From: Chthonomonas sp035294165
GTDB taxonomy: Bacteria; Armatimonadota; Chthonomonadetes; Chthonomonadales; Chthonomonadaceae
NCBI RefSeq assembly: GCF_035294165.1
Contig: NZ_DATGLN010000207.1
Location: 1 to 64,000, forward strand
DNA length: 64,000 bases
Direction: 5' to 3'
The stretch's first letter is position 1. Each line of letters starts with the position of its first letter. This document shows positions 25,104 to 33,379 of the stretch, one piece after another. The notes beneath the pieces are model-generated. The model worked only from the letters and a program-made list of their open reading frames with translations. It did no database searches and was not told the DNA's origin. The position numbers and the translations under genes were made by a program.

Positions 25104-27338
25104 TCAGGCGGTGGCTGGTGCCGTTACCCTAGATGCAGAGGCTGTATAGTGGCGCAGTAGGGTGCGTAGTTGAAAGACGTGCTGTTTCATCCGATTCACC
25201 TCTTCCGTTGACAGTTCACGAGGGCTGTAGCGCGCCTCAATATAGAGTTGGGTGATGGCCAGCATAAGGGGTTGCCAGTCCCCATCTCCGAGGGTTCGTG
25301 TAAGCGCGTGAAGATACTCGTCGGGGGTCATAGCAGAGCCGCGCGGGAGGCCTTTACGGGCGAGGAAATTGCAAAGCTCCAGATAGTGAGCGATGACGTT
25401 GCGGTTTGTCGCAAAGCGTTCGGGTGCGAGCAGTGCGGCCCGACGGTGCCGGTGGAGGCGTCGTCCTAGTTCGTTCCACAGCACAAAGAGCAAGAGAGCG
25501 ATCACGGTGCAAGAGATTAAGGCGGGCAGAGTGCCATGCGCGAAGCACCACGAAAGAAAATCCTTGATGTGGCCCATTAGTCCAGGGGAGGTCGTAACCT
25601 CTTGAGCGCCCTCCGTGGCATCGAAGGGAACCCAACCGATTTGAGGGAAGAAAACTTCCGCCCAAATATGCTTATCTTTCTCTCGTACAAGGTAGGTATT
25701 ATCGCCGCGCACTTCGCCGGTGATGAAGCCAGAAGCCAAACGCGCCGGGATACCTGCATAACGGCATAACATGACCATGGCAGCGCCAAAACTATCGCAA
25801 TAGCCCTGGCGCGACTTAAAGAGGAAGTAGTCCACCACATCTTGATCGGCAGGTGCCGGCGGAGCATGCAGATTGTATTTGCAATGATTGGCGATATAGG
25901 CTCGAATGGCAGAAGCTTTGTCGTAGTTATTGTGAAGCCCTTGGGTGATCTGGTGAGCAAGTTGACGTAAGGCCGGGTCGGTATGCCCATTCACCGCGGT
26001 TTGAAGGCAAGTATCTCGGATAATGGAAGGAATATCGTTGATTGAAGAGGATGCCTTACGCAGTATGGACGGATCCTCGGTGGGCACGCGTGAGACGACG
26101 GTATAGGTAGTCTGAATGTGCAGCGGATCGGGCGCGCTCAGTTTTTCTGAGAGTTGATCGTAGGCCAGCGTGTTATAGGGTAAGTCCAGTGAGCGAATAT
26201 TGCCGGCCCCATAGATTTGGAAAATCGTCCCACCCACAACACGCACTTGCTGCTTGATCTCCATGCTATGTTGCATTTGTGTGTCGTCTAATTCCATCGG
26301 GCTTTGCGGCAGGACGAAATGATGGGGCGATGTATCCCTAGGCCCCATAGGGCCTGTAATGTCCTCATATTGCTGAATGCGTTGCGTGTCGGACTGTTCT
26401 TCAGGAAATAGCTGTTCGGTGGACGATGAGCCAGATGCAGCTTCAAAACCGATACCATCGTAGAAGGTTAAAACCTCTCCGCGCCAGTAGAGTGGACGTG
26501 GGGAGGTTACCTCAAAAAGCGGCTGATCGCTGCTTGCAACGGGCCCGCTGGCAACACGGACATGGTTTCTCTCACTAACCTGCACTTGGGTGCTCATTGA
26601 GTTCGAAAGCGGTATGTAGCGTTGATAGTAGGGAGATTGTTGGAAAATAGCTCCGAAGAGGGCTTGCCCCATCGCGCGCAAGGGTGTAGCAACGATATTC
26701 GAGAGCACCAGGGTACTAAATAGGCAAGCCAGCGCGAGAGCGATCTGCCCGGAATAGAGCGAACGACGCTGTTTTGGAGCCGTGAAGATGCGCGTATGGG
26801 TGGTTCGCAGGTAGTTTTCGTGGATCAGGAGGAAAATGGAAGCCGCCACGAAGACAAGAAAGTCTTGGTGGATGACCGGGTCGGGATTTCGAGCGCTCAC
26901 CAGAGCAAGCATGGTCATGCAAGGCACGCAGGCAAAGAGGACGGTCGAGTCGTTGAGGAGAGTATAACTGTGGAGAATGGATGCCCAGACAAAAAGCTGC
27001 AGCAGTCCGAGAATACGATCATCGTTCTGGTCTTGATTAAAAAAGGGGAGGGTGGAAGGATTCACAAAGGTAACAAAAGCGAGGCCTATCATAAGGAGGA
27101 GCAGCCCAACGGAAAGCGTTTTGACGCCGCGACGTCGAAGGAAGTAGCTAGAGGTGTAGCCAAATATAGCGAGAAGATAGATAAGCTGTGCTCCGGGGCC
27201 ATTGTAGGTGTAGTTCACCGCAAACAGGCCGCTAAGCGTGACGGCTAGTCCTGCAAGATAGAGTAGGATACTTGGGCGTTCTTGAACGGTTTCCGACGAA
27301 GTTGCCTCAACGGCGCGAGGCGTGGCTTCTGGGTTCAT
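25104..27338 (-). CDS. TgpA-like membrane transglutaminase (DUF3488 plus transglutaminase core)
   Basis: 744 residues. The N-terminal 200 or so hold five to six membrane helices (DUF3488-like). A large extracytoplasmic region follows, with a transglutaminase/protease core. The catalytic Cys is in QGYCDSFGAAMVMLCRYAGIP, and the His and Asp are in HIWAEVFFPQIGWVPFDATEG. One more helix (ALISCTVIALLLFVLWN) and a C-terminal DUF4129-like cytoplasmic part close the protein. In other bacteria it pairs with MoxR and DUF58 proteins, as here. The substrate is unknown. Its ATG, behind AAAGGAG, lies within the last 32 bases of the DUF58 gene, indicating translational coupling. Confidence 0.9.
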   Translation of the reverse strand: MNPEATPRAVEATSSETVQERPSILLYLAGLAVTLSGLFAVNYTYNGPGAQLIYLLAIFGYTSSYFLRRRGVKTLSVGLLLLMIGLAFVTFVNPSTLPFFNQDQNDDRILGLLQLFVWASILHSYTLLNDSTVLFACVPCMTMLALVSARNPDPVIHQDFLVFVAASIFLLIHENYLRTTHTRIFTAPKQRRSLYSGQIALALACLFSTLVLSNIVATPLRAMGQALFGAIFQQSPYYQRYIPLSNSMSTQVQVSERNHVRVASGPVASSDQPLFEVTSPRPLYWRGEVLTFYDGIGFEAASGSSSTEQLFPEEQSDTQRIQQYEDITGPMGPRDTSPHHFVLPQSPMELDDTQMQHSMEIKQQVRVVGGTIFQIYGAGNIRSLDLPYNTLAYDQLSEKLSAPDPLHIQTTYTVVSRVPTEDPSILRKASSSINDIPSIIRDTCLQTAVNGHTDPALRQLAHQITQGLHNNYDKASAIRAYIANHCKYNLHAPPAPADQDVVDYFLFKSRQGYCDSFGAAMVMLCRYAGIPARLASGFITGEVRGDNTYLVREKDKHIWAEVFFPQIGWVPFDATEGAQEVTTSPGLMGHIKDFLSWCFAHGTLPALISCTVIALLLFVLWNELGRRLHRHRRAALLAPERFATNRNVIAHYLELCNFLARKGLPRGSAMTPDEYLHALTRTLGDGDWQPLMLAITQLYIEARYSPRELSTEEVNRMKQHVFQLRTLLRHYTASASRVTAPATA

Positions 27339-28569
27339 AGAGGTGCTCCTTTATAACAAGCCCTGCTTCTGCTTGATAGCTAAGCAGGAGGGTTTGCGCT
27401 TTGGCCGCGGCGAGAGAGGAGAGGAAGTTATGGAAGTTGCCGGTTGTTGGGGGATGACCGGGAAAGGAGGAGACATCAAAGCCGATAACAAAGGCGCGAA
27501 TGCCGAGTGTTGTGACGATGTCGGAAAGCACTTGTGGGAGGGCAGGGTCTTCCGTTGTGGTAATAAGCACGAGAACAAGGCCCGGCGTAAGCGAGGGATA
27601 GATGGTGGAGATAACATCGCTTGGCAAGAGTTCACCGCTAGCCTCTACCCGAGCCAGCTCACCGAGCAAGAGATGGCGGTGGGTCTGGCCTCGATTTCCT
27701 CCGGTATCGAGGAAGCCGGCCGGCACGCGTCCATCGGTAATACACAGCCGGCTCCAGGCTCCGGCTTCGAGGGCTTCCGTAAGCAGCGCCGCAGCGACTT
27801 TGATCATATACTCCAGTGGGGTCAGAGGTTCGGTGCCTTTATCACAGCCACGATGAGCATCGAGGAGCAAGACCAAACGCGAGGATTGCATCTCCTCGAA
27901 CTCCACCACATTAAGCTGACCCGTTCGGGCGGTCTGGCGCCAATGAATTCGGCGAAGGGGGTCTCCCGGCACATAGGGCCTGACGCCGGAAAGGTCTACG
28001 CTTGTGCCCTGACGAAAAGAGGCCACGATCTGTTGTAGCCCAAACTGTTCGCCGCCGCCTATAACCGTTTGAGGAAGTTGATATGGGGAAGGATAGACGA
28101 CGAGTTCGCCCTCTGTTGCCACCGACTGCGTAAATGCGAATACGCCGAGCGGATCCATCGCGGAGATATGAAAGCTGTTTGCGTTATAGACGCCACGGCG
28201 TAGGCAGCGTACCCGACGAGCAACACGAACGGTGCCCTTTGCGGGCACATTAAAGAGCGGCTCCTCCTCAACGGGTGCAAGCCAGGGCGGAAACTCCTCA
28301 TAGGTGCTGAGAAAAAAGCGCATGAAACGGGTGTCGTTCGAAACCACATAGACAATATCGATCTCCTCCTCTTCCATGGCAGCAGAAGGCAGTTCTCTTT
28401 GAAATGTAAGCCCGCGCAGCATAGCCCAACCTGCAAAGTAGGAGATAGCGGGCAGGGTGATAAGGATGGCAGCCATATAGTAGAGATGCTGGGCCGGCGG
28501 GATCACCGTGGCCACAGTAATCAGGCAGAGCGCTCCGAAACCGAGCACAATCCATTTGCTATGCTGCAT
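27307..28569 (-). CDS. DUF58 domain protein
   Basis: 420 residues. Two N-terminal membrane helices (residues about 8-50) precede a beta domain and the DUF58 module, whose signature GVRPYVPGDPLRRIHWRQTARTG is clear. The C-terminal part has a von Willebrand A-like beginning, RLVLLLDAHRG. DUF58 proteins work with MoxR ATPases in envelope or chaperone-like tasks not yet fully defined. The gene lies 33 bases after moxR and overlaps the transglutaminase gene by 32 bases. GGAAGGATAG precedes the ATG. Confidence 0.92.
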   Translation of the reverse strand: MQHSKWIVLGFGALCLITVATVIPPAQHLYYMAAILITLPAISYFAGWAMLRGLTFQRELPSAAMEEEEIDIVYVVSNDTRFMRFFLSTYEEFPPWLAPVEEEPLFNVPAKGTVRVARRVRCLRRGVYNANSFHISAMDPLGVFAFTQSVATEGELVVYPSPYQLPQTVIGGGEQFGLQQIVASFRQGTSVDLSGVRPYVPGDPLRRIHWRQTARTGQLNVVEFEEMQSSRLVLLLDAHRGCDKGTEPLTPLEYMIKVAAALLTEALEAGAWSRLCITDGRVPAGFLDTGGNRGQTHRHLLLGELARVEASGELLPSDVISTIYPSLTPGLVLVLITTTEDPALPQVLSDIVTTLGIRAFVIGFDVSSFPGHPPTTGNFHNFLSSLAAAKAQTLLLSYQAEAGLVIKEHLYEPRSHASRR

Positions 28570-28602
28570 GCGCTGTACTATCCTTCCTCAACAAGGCGCT
28601 CT

Positions 28603-29547
28603 CTAGTCAACCGGCACGCGAATACGTTGTAGGGCCTCTTCTACGCAACTTTGAGGCGTTGTACCCCGAAGTCGGAATTCCGGTCTTACGATAATACGAT
28701 GAGCGAGCACGGCCACAGCAAGTGCCTTGATGTCATCCGGTTTCACATAGGTGCGGCCTCTTATGGCCGCTAATGCCTGCCCGGCGTGCATCAGGGACAG
28801 GGCACCACGCGTACTAGCTCCCAACACCACTTGTGGCTGATTTCGTGTATAGTTTACAATATCGAGCACATATTCTTGAAGGCTCGCATCCACATGAACC
28901 TGACGCACCTGTTTTTGGATAGCGACGATCTCTTCTGCATTGGTGACAGGTTCGATCTGCTCTAAAGGACGGGCATGTTGTTGCTGAGATAGAATACGAC
29001 GTTCTGCAGCGCGATCGGGGTAACCCATAGCCAGGCGCGCCATAAAGCGATCGAGTTGGGCTTCGGGGAGGGGATAGGTGCCGGCCATTTCGATATTATT
29101 CTGGGTGGCGATGACAAAGAATGGAGAGGGGAGGGGAATAGAGTTGCCATCAATGGTAACTTGGCGTTCCTCCATCGATTCGAGGAGTGCGGCCTGAGTT
29201 TTAGGGGTTGTCCGATTGATCTCATCGGCGAGCACGATATTGGCGAAGAGCGGGCCGGGGCGCACCTCGAACTCTCCCTGTTTTTGGTTATAGACGGAGG
29301 AACCAGTGATGTCGGCAGGGAGGAGATCGGGGGTGAACTGAATGCGTTTAAAGGAGATGCCCAAAGCGCGCGCTAACGCTTTGGCGAGCGTGGTTTTGCC
29401 CACACCGGGGATATCTTCGATGAGCAGATGGCCTTCGGCCAGCAGCACTGCAAGCGCCAACTCGACCACTTCGCTTTTGCCGATTATGGCCGTTTCCACG
29501 GCATTGGCGATCTGCCGAGCCTTTTGTGCGAGGTCTTCAGGTGTCAA
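28603..29547 (-). CDS. MoxR-family AAA+ ATPase
   Basis: 314 residues, the usual MoxR length. Walker A is LLIEDIPGVGKTTLAKALAR (K51), Walker B is VLADEINRTTPKTQAALLESM, sensor 1 is FFVIATQNNIEMAGTYPLPEA, and C-terminal GASTRGALSLMHAGQALAAIRGR carries the sensor-2 Arg. It probably remodels the DUF58/transglutaminase partners encoded downstream. I chose the TTG at 29547 because AAAGGG lies 7 bases upstream and the conserved N-terminus starts there; an ATG at 29688 would add 47 unconserved residues. Confidence 0.92.
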   Translation of the reverse strand: MTPEDLAQKARQIANAVETAIIGKSEVVELALAVLLAEGHLLIEDIPGVGKTTLAKALARALGISFKRIQFTPDLLPADITGSSVYNQKQGEFEVRPGPLFANIVLADEINRTTPKTQAALLESMEERQVTIDGNSIPLPSPFFVIATQNNIEMAGTYPLPEAQLDRFMARLAMGYPDRAAERRILSQQQHARPLEQIEPVTNAEEIVAIQKQVRQVHVDASLQEYVLDIVNYTRNQPQVVLGASTRGALSLMHAGQALAAIRGRTYVKPDDIKALAVAVLAHRIIVRPEFRLRGTTPQSCVEEALQRIRVPVD

Positions 29548-29591
29548 GTCGCAACCCTTTCTGAAGTCTGGTCGTGAGGATAGATTCGATC

Positions 29592-29612
29592 GGCAAATTA
29601 CAGAGATTTGCC
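29592..29612. promoter_or_regulatory. Inverted repeat upstream of moxR
   Basis: GGCAAAT (29592-29598) and ATTTGCC (29606-29612), 7-bp arms with a 7-base spacer, 45 bases before the moxR TTG. Could be an operator or a leader hairpin. Confidence 0.3.
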
Positions 29613-29677
29613 AGAAATATATACTCCGATACGAATTGCAAAGGCAAGTTTTCTTCTTCAATGAAGGCCGCATGAGG

Positions 29678-29683
29678 TATAAT
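29678..29683 (+). promoter_or_regulatory. -10 box (TATAAT) of the CBS-DUF1385 gene
   Basis: Consensus TATAAT with a weak -35 (TCTTCA, 29655-29660, 17-base spacing). Predicted transcription start is near 29690. Confidence 0.5.
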
Positions 29684-29689
29684 TTCAAA

Positions 29690-29721
29690 AGCGCCGCCTT
29701 TATCGGCGCTAATCGCTTTTT
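29690..29721 (+). promoter_or_regulatory. Hairpin plus T run at the predicted mRNA 5' end
   Basis: AGCGCCG (29690-29696) pairs with CGGCGCT (29704-29710), followed by AATCGCTTTTT. It has terminator form but begins where the transcript should start, and ends 16 bases before the ATG. It may stabilise or attenuate the mRNA, or end a very short RNA. Confidence 0.4.
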
Positions 29722-29736
29722 AGATGATAGATCTCC

Positions 29737-30972
29737 ATGTCAGATCGTGATATTGGGTTTTTGGATCATAATGCGTCGTTAGCAACCAAAGAACGCTGGC
29801 CGCTAACGCTGAGGGGGCTGTTGCGTCAAGGGCCACTACCGGCTCCAGAGGATAGTGTGGAGCGGACTTTGCATCTCATGCGAACCTACGGGGTAGAAGC
29901 CTTGCCGGTAACGCTTGACGGCCATCTAATGGGCCTGGTTAGGCGCGAGACCCTGTTGCGTTATGTCAAAGAGAGAGGACTAGACGATGAGGTAAAGTGG
30001 GCCTCTGTGGGCGACTTTATCGAGCCGGCCGAGGAGACTGTAGCACCGGAGACCCCTCTAGATACGTTACGCAAGCGCTGGCATAGCCGTTTAGACCAAG
30101 CCCTACCGGCACTACCGGTAGTAGACCAGACGGGCTACTGTCTTGGCTATATTCATCCCCTCGACCTGTTCTTTCCCGAGCCGATGTTGCGTCCGCAACT
30201 TCCGCCTATTGGGGGGATGGCCACGCTGTTTGGGGTCTACCTTACCGATGGTCGAATCCAGGCAGGAGCATCCAATCTGGCTCTTGTGGCAACTGGGGCT
30301 TTTATGGGTCTGCTCATTTTGGGAAGCCTGTGGCTTTCGAGTTGGGGATTAGAGCGACTAGCCCTTGTAATCCCGTTCATCCCGCGTTGGGTTTTCAATA
30401 TGAATGCCGCACTTCAGGAGGCGCATCCGTGGTGGTCGGCTTGTGCGGTGTGTGTGCGTAGCGTGGTGATTTTTCCTTATCTCCTTTTGATGCGATTTTC
30501 GGTGTTGGCAGGCTATCATGCAGCAGAGCACCAAACGGTTCACGCCATAGAACGTCAGGAGCCTCTTGTTGTGGCGGTCGTTCGGAGGATGCCTCGAGTG
30601 CATCCGCGCTGTGGCACGAATCTGGTGGCGGCGATGGGGATATTTGCCTTTGTGGCGGAGCTTGCCAGTTGCTTCCCTTGGCTTCAGGATGCCGCCATCG
30701 TGCTTGCGGGGGTGGTGACGCTCTTCACATGGCGTCGTGTAGGGGCTTTTTTGCAGGCCTGGTTCACCACGCGTCCGGCGAGCGTGCATCAGTTGGAGAA
30801 GGGCATTCAAGCCGGGCAAGAACTGATCGAACGTTACTTGCAGAGCTATCCAATGCGGCCGCATATTCTCCGAAAAATATGGTGTATGGGGCTGCTGCAA
30901 GCCCTTATCGGAATGGGAATCGTTGCCCTTATTATCTCTTACGTTCCCTTCCTAAGCGCGTTTCTGCGCTAG
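29737..30972 (+). CDS. CBS-pair / DUF1385 (YqhQ-like) membrane fusion protein
   Basis: 411 residues. The first 145 hold two CBS motifs (SVERTLHLMRTYGVEALPVT and ETPLDTLRKRWHSRL...LPVVDQTGYCLGYIHPLDLF), usual adenine-nucleotide sensors. From about residue 150 it is a DUF1385 protein: GGMATLFGVYLTDGRIQAG, then GYHAAEHQTVHAIE and VHPRCGTNLVAAMG, interleaved with four to five membrane helices. DUF1385 has no settled function. The fused cytosolic CBS pair suggests its activity is set by nucleotide levels. The ATG has only a weak ribosome site. argS begins 42 bases downstream. Confidence 0.88.
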   Translation: MSDRDIGFLDHNASLATKERWPLTLRGLLRQGPLPAPEDSVERTLHLMRTYGVEALPVTLDGHLMGLVRRETLLRYVKERGLDDEVKWASVGDFIEPAEETVAPETPLDTLRKRWHSRLDQALPALPVVDQTGYCLGYIHPLDLFFPEPMLRPQLPPIGGMATLFGVYLTDGRIQAGASNLALVATGAFMGLLILGSLWLSSWGLERLALVIPFIPRWVFNMNAALQEAHPWWSACAVCVRSVVIFPYLLLMRFSVLAGYHAAEHQTVHAIERQEPLVVAVVRRMPRVHPRCGTNLVAAMGIFAFVAELASCFPWLQDAAIVLAGVVTLFTWRRVGAFLQAWFTTRPASVHQLEKGIQAGQELIERYLQSYPMRPHILRKIWCMGLLQALIGMGIVALIISYVPFLSAFLR

Positions 30973-31014
30973 GAGTTCGTTCGTTTTTTATCTTTTTCGA
31001 GGAGTGGCTATTCG

Positions 31015-32868
31015 GTGATTACGGAAAGGCTGGCAAATATCCTCAAGCAGGCCGTTTTGGCAGCGCGTGAGGCCGGTGAGTTAAACCTAACAACGGACGA
31101 TTTTACGGTAAAACTCGAAATGCCCCCATCAAAGCAGTTCGGGGACTATTCGAGCAATCTGGCGTTGACTCTGCGTAAATCCACCAACCTGGCAGATAGT
31201 CGGGCGATTGCCGAGATCATTCGGCGGCATATTGAGGACCCCGACAAGCTTATTGATCGTGTGGAGGTGGCAGGACCGGGCTTTCTTAACCTGTTTTTGA
31301 ACCCGGACTGGCTCTATGGCACCTTGGTGCGCATTGAAGAGTTGGGAAAAGACTACGGGCGCTCTCAGGCGCGAGTGGGTCAGAAGATTCTTTTGGAGTT
31401 TGTTAGCGCGAACCCAACCGGCCCGATCAGCGTTGTAAACGGCCGTGCGGCGGCGCTAGGCGATGTGCTGGCCAACTTATTTGCGGCAGAGGGGGCCGAG
31501 GTGCATCGCGAGTTCTATGTAAACGATGCGCTCAACTCGCTTCAGTTGGAGCTTTTTGCGCGGACGGTGAAGGTTCGCTACTTGCAAGAGCTTGGCTATC
31601 CCATCGCTATGCCGGAAGGAGATGTGGAGAGTGAGCCTCAATCTGGGGATGCGAGTAAGCCGATCATTCCCTTCCCTAGTAATGGCTACTTGGGTGAGTA
31701 TGTGCGCGACATTGCCCGACGTATTGTAGAGGAGATCGGAAACCGGTATGAGACCACGGTAGCTAAGGAGCTGCTTGGAGACGAAGAGACCGCGAGTAGC
31801 GAGGCAGAAGAGAGAGATCGGTATTTTCGGGAAGCCACGTTGCGTATTATCCTGGAGTTACAAAGACAGGCGTTAGAGGCGTTTGGGGTTTTCTTCGATC
31901 GTTGGTTCTTCGAGAGTAGTCTGTACGAATCGGGAGCGGTGGATGAGGTCATCCGCCTCTTTACCGAGCGTGGATATACCTATCGCAAGGATGGGGCACT
32001 TTGGCTGAGGACATCTGCCTTCGGCGATGATGAAGACAGGGTGTTGGTGCGTTCAAATGAAAAGGCCACCTATATCGCAGCGGATGCAGCCTATCATAGA
32101 GACAAGTTTGAGCGTGGCTTTACCCATCTCGTAGACATTTTTGGGGCCGATCATCACGGCTATGTCGCGCGTTTGCGGGCTTCTATAGCGGCCCTTGGTT
32201 ATCCTGTAGACCGGCTATATATTATTCTTACTCAAATGGTTTCGCTTATGCGCGATGGAGAGGCCATTATTGGAGGCAAGCGAAAAGGTGCCATCATCGA
32301 ACTGAAGGAAGACCTGGTAGATGAGATCGGGCGCGACGCGGCACGCTTCTATTTCCTTCTGAACTCCTACGAGACTCCCGCCACCGTGGATGTGGAGCTG
32401 GCCAAGCGTCAATCGAACGAAAACCCCGTGTATTATGTTCAGTATGCGCATGCACGGCTGTGCAGTATTCTCCGGAGAGCAGAAGAGATGGGCATAGCCA
32501 TATTGCCGGCAGCGCAGGTAGACCGGAATCTGCTGACCCATCCGCGAGAGCTAGACGTTTTACGAAAGCTGGCCGACTATCCTGAGGAGGTGGCAACGGC
32601 CTCCGAGCGTTTTGCCCCCCATCGCTTAACGCGCTACGCAATAGATTTGGCAAGCCTGTTGAACCTGTTTTATGAGAACTGTCGGGTCTTGCCTAATTCC
32701 CAGGAAGAGCCGGAGCGTTCTCTTGTGCAGGCGCGACTGGCGCTGGTGAATTGCGCTCGGATAGTGCTGAATAACCTGTTGGGCCTATTGGGTGTTTCCG
32801 CACCCGAACGAATGGAGCGCGCCGACAACAACGCAGCAGAGGATGGGCGTGAAATTGACGGCTCTTAA
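31015..32868 (+). CDS. argS: Arginyl-tRNA synthetase
   Basis: Class I synthetase charging tRNA-Arg, 617 residues. The N-terminal Add1 domain (about 1-120) is followed by the catalytic core with FVSANPTGPIS, REFYVNDA and GADHHGYVARLRASIAALG, and the C-terminal anticodon domain has YVQYAHARLCSILRRA. The HIGH signature is altered: residues 139-142, after GPI, read SVVN. The KMSKS region reads GGKRKGAIIELKEDLVDEIG. No second argS copy is in the window. The GTG start follows GAGGAG by 10 bases. Confidence 0.95.
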   Translation: MITERLANILKQAVLAAREAGELNLTTDDFTVKLEMPPSKQFGDYSSNLALTLRKSTNLADSRAIAEIIRRHIEDPDKLIDRVEVAGPGFLNLFLNPDWLYGTLVRIEELGKDYGRSQARVGQKILLEFVSANPTGPISVVNGRAAALGDVLANLFAAEGAEVHREFYVNDALNSLQLELFARTVKVRYLQELGYPIAMPEGDVESEPQSGDASKPIIPFPSNGYLGEYVRDIARRIVEEIGNRYETTVAKELLGDEETASSEAEERDRYFREATLRIILELQRQALEAFGVFFDRWFFESSLYESGAVDEVIRLFTERGYTYRKDGALWLRTSAFGDDEDRVLVRSNEKATYIAADAAYHRDKFERGFTHLVDIFGADHHGYVARLRASIAALGYPVDRLYIILTQMVSLMRDGEAIIGGKRKGAIIELKEDLVDEIGRDAARFYFLLNSYETPATVDVELAKRQSNENPVYYVQYAHARLCSILRRAEEMGIAILPAAQVDRNLLTHPRELDVLRKLADYPEEVATASERFAPHRLTRYAIDLASLLNLFYENCRVLPNSQEEPERSLVQARLALVNCARIVLNNLLGLLGVSAPERMERADNNAAEDGREIDGS

Positions 32869-32985
32869 GTTTTGTGCTAAACTTTAGGCTCACACGCCGA
32901 CTTTGCTAGAGGCCGACGCTTTCGCGAGAAGGCAGTAGGGTCTCTATAAACCGTTGAAGAGGACAAAGAGGATATCTCATACGCT

Positions 32986-33348
32986 ATGTATGCGCTCAAC
33001 TTCTATTCGGAGTACTATGAGGAGGCTTTACGTACCGGTCGTAAAACCGTGACGATCCGTCTTGGAGATAAGACCGATAAGTATAAAGCTGGGATGATCG
33101 TTTGGGTGACGATAGGGCCGCGTTTCGGAAAGCGTCAGAAGCTCTTCACTGCCATATTGGATAGGGTTGAGGTCAAGACGATAGATGCTCTCTCGCCAAG
33201 AGAGATTCAAAAGGAGAACCCGGAGTTTCGCTCTGTGGATGATGTTGTGGCTCTTCTCAGGCGTATCTATTCAAGCGATATCTCCGTTGAAGACACGGTT
33301 ACAGTAGTGCACTTTTCGCCGGTAGAAGAGTATCCGCTACCTACTTAA
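32986..33348 (+). CDS. ASCH domain protein
   Basis: 120-residue small basic protein of the ASCH/PUA-like fold. The N-terminus is ALNFYSEYYEEALRTGRKTVTIRLGD, with YKAGMIVWVTIG giving the GxKxxTiR-type core, and it ends TVTVVHFSPVEEY. ASCH proteins bind RNA or act as small nucleases/amidohydrolases; the role here is unknown. Alone between argS and the large exported protein; the 117-base gap before it shows no clear terminator. Confidence 0.85.
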   Translation: MYALNFYSEYYEEALRTGRKTVTIRLGDKTDKYKAGMIVWVTIGPRFGKRQKLFTAILDRVEVKTIDALSPREIQKENPEFRSVDDVVALLRRIYSSDISVEDTVTVVHFSPVEEYPLPT

Positions 33349-33379
33349 GGAAAGGCTTCTGTGTGGTATCGGGATAGTT

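Noticed and set aside
27322..28038. 238-residue plus-strand frame over the DUF58 gene
   Set aside because: Antisense to a clearly conserved DUF58 gene; composition and lack of family features mark it as a shadow.
28603..29688. moxR start at 29688
   Set aside because: Adds 47 unconserved residues; the TTG at 29547 has the better ribosome site and gives the usual family length.
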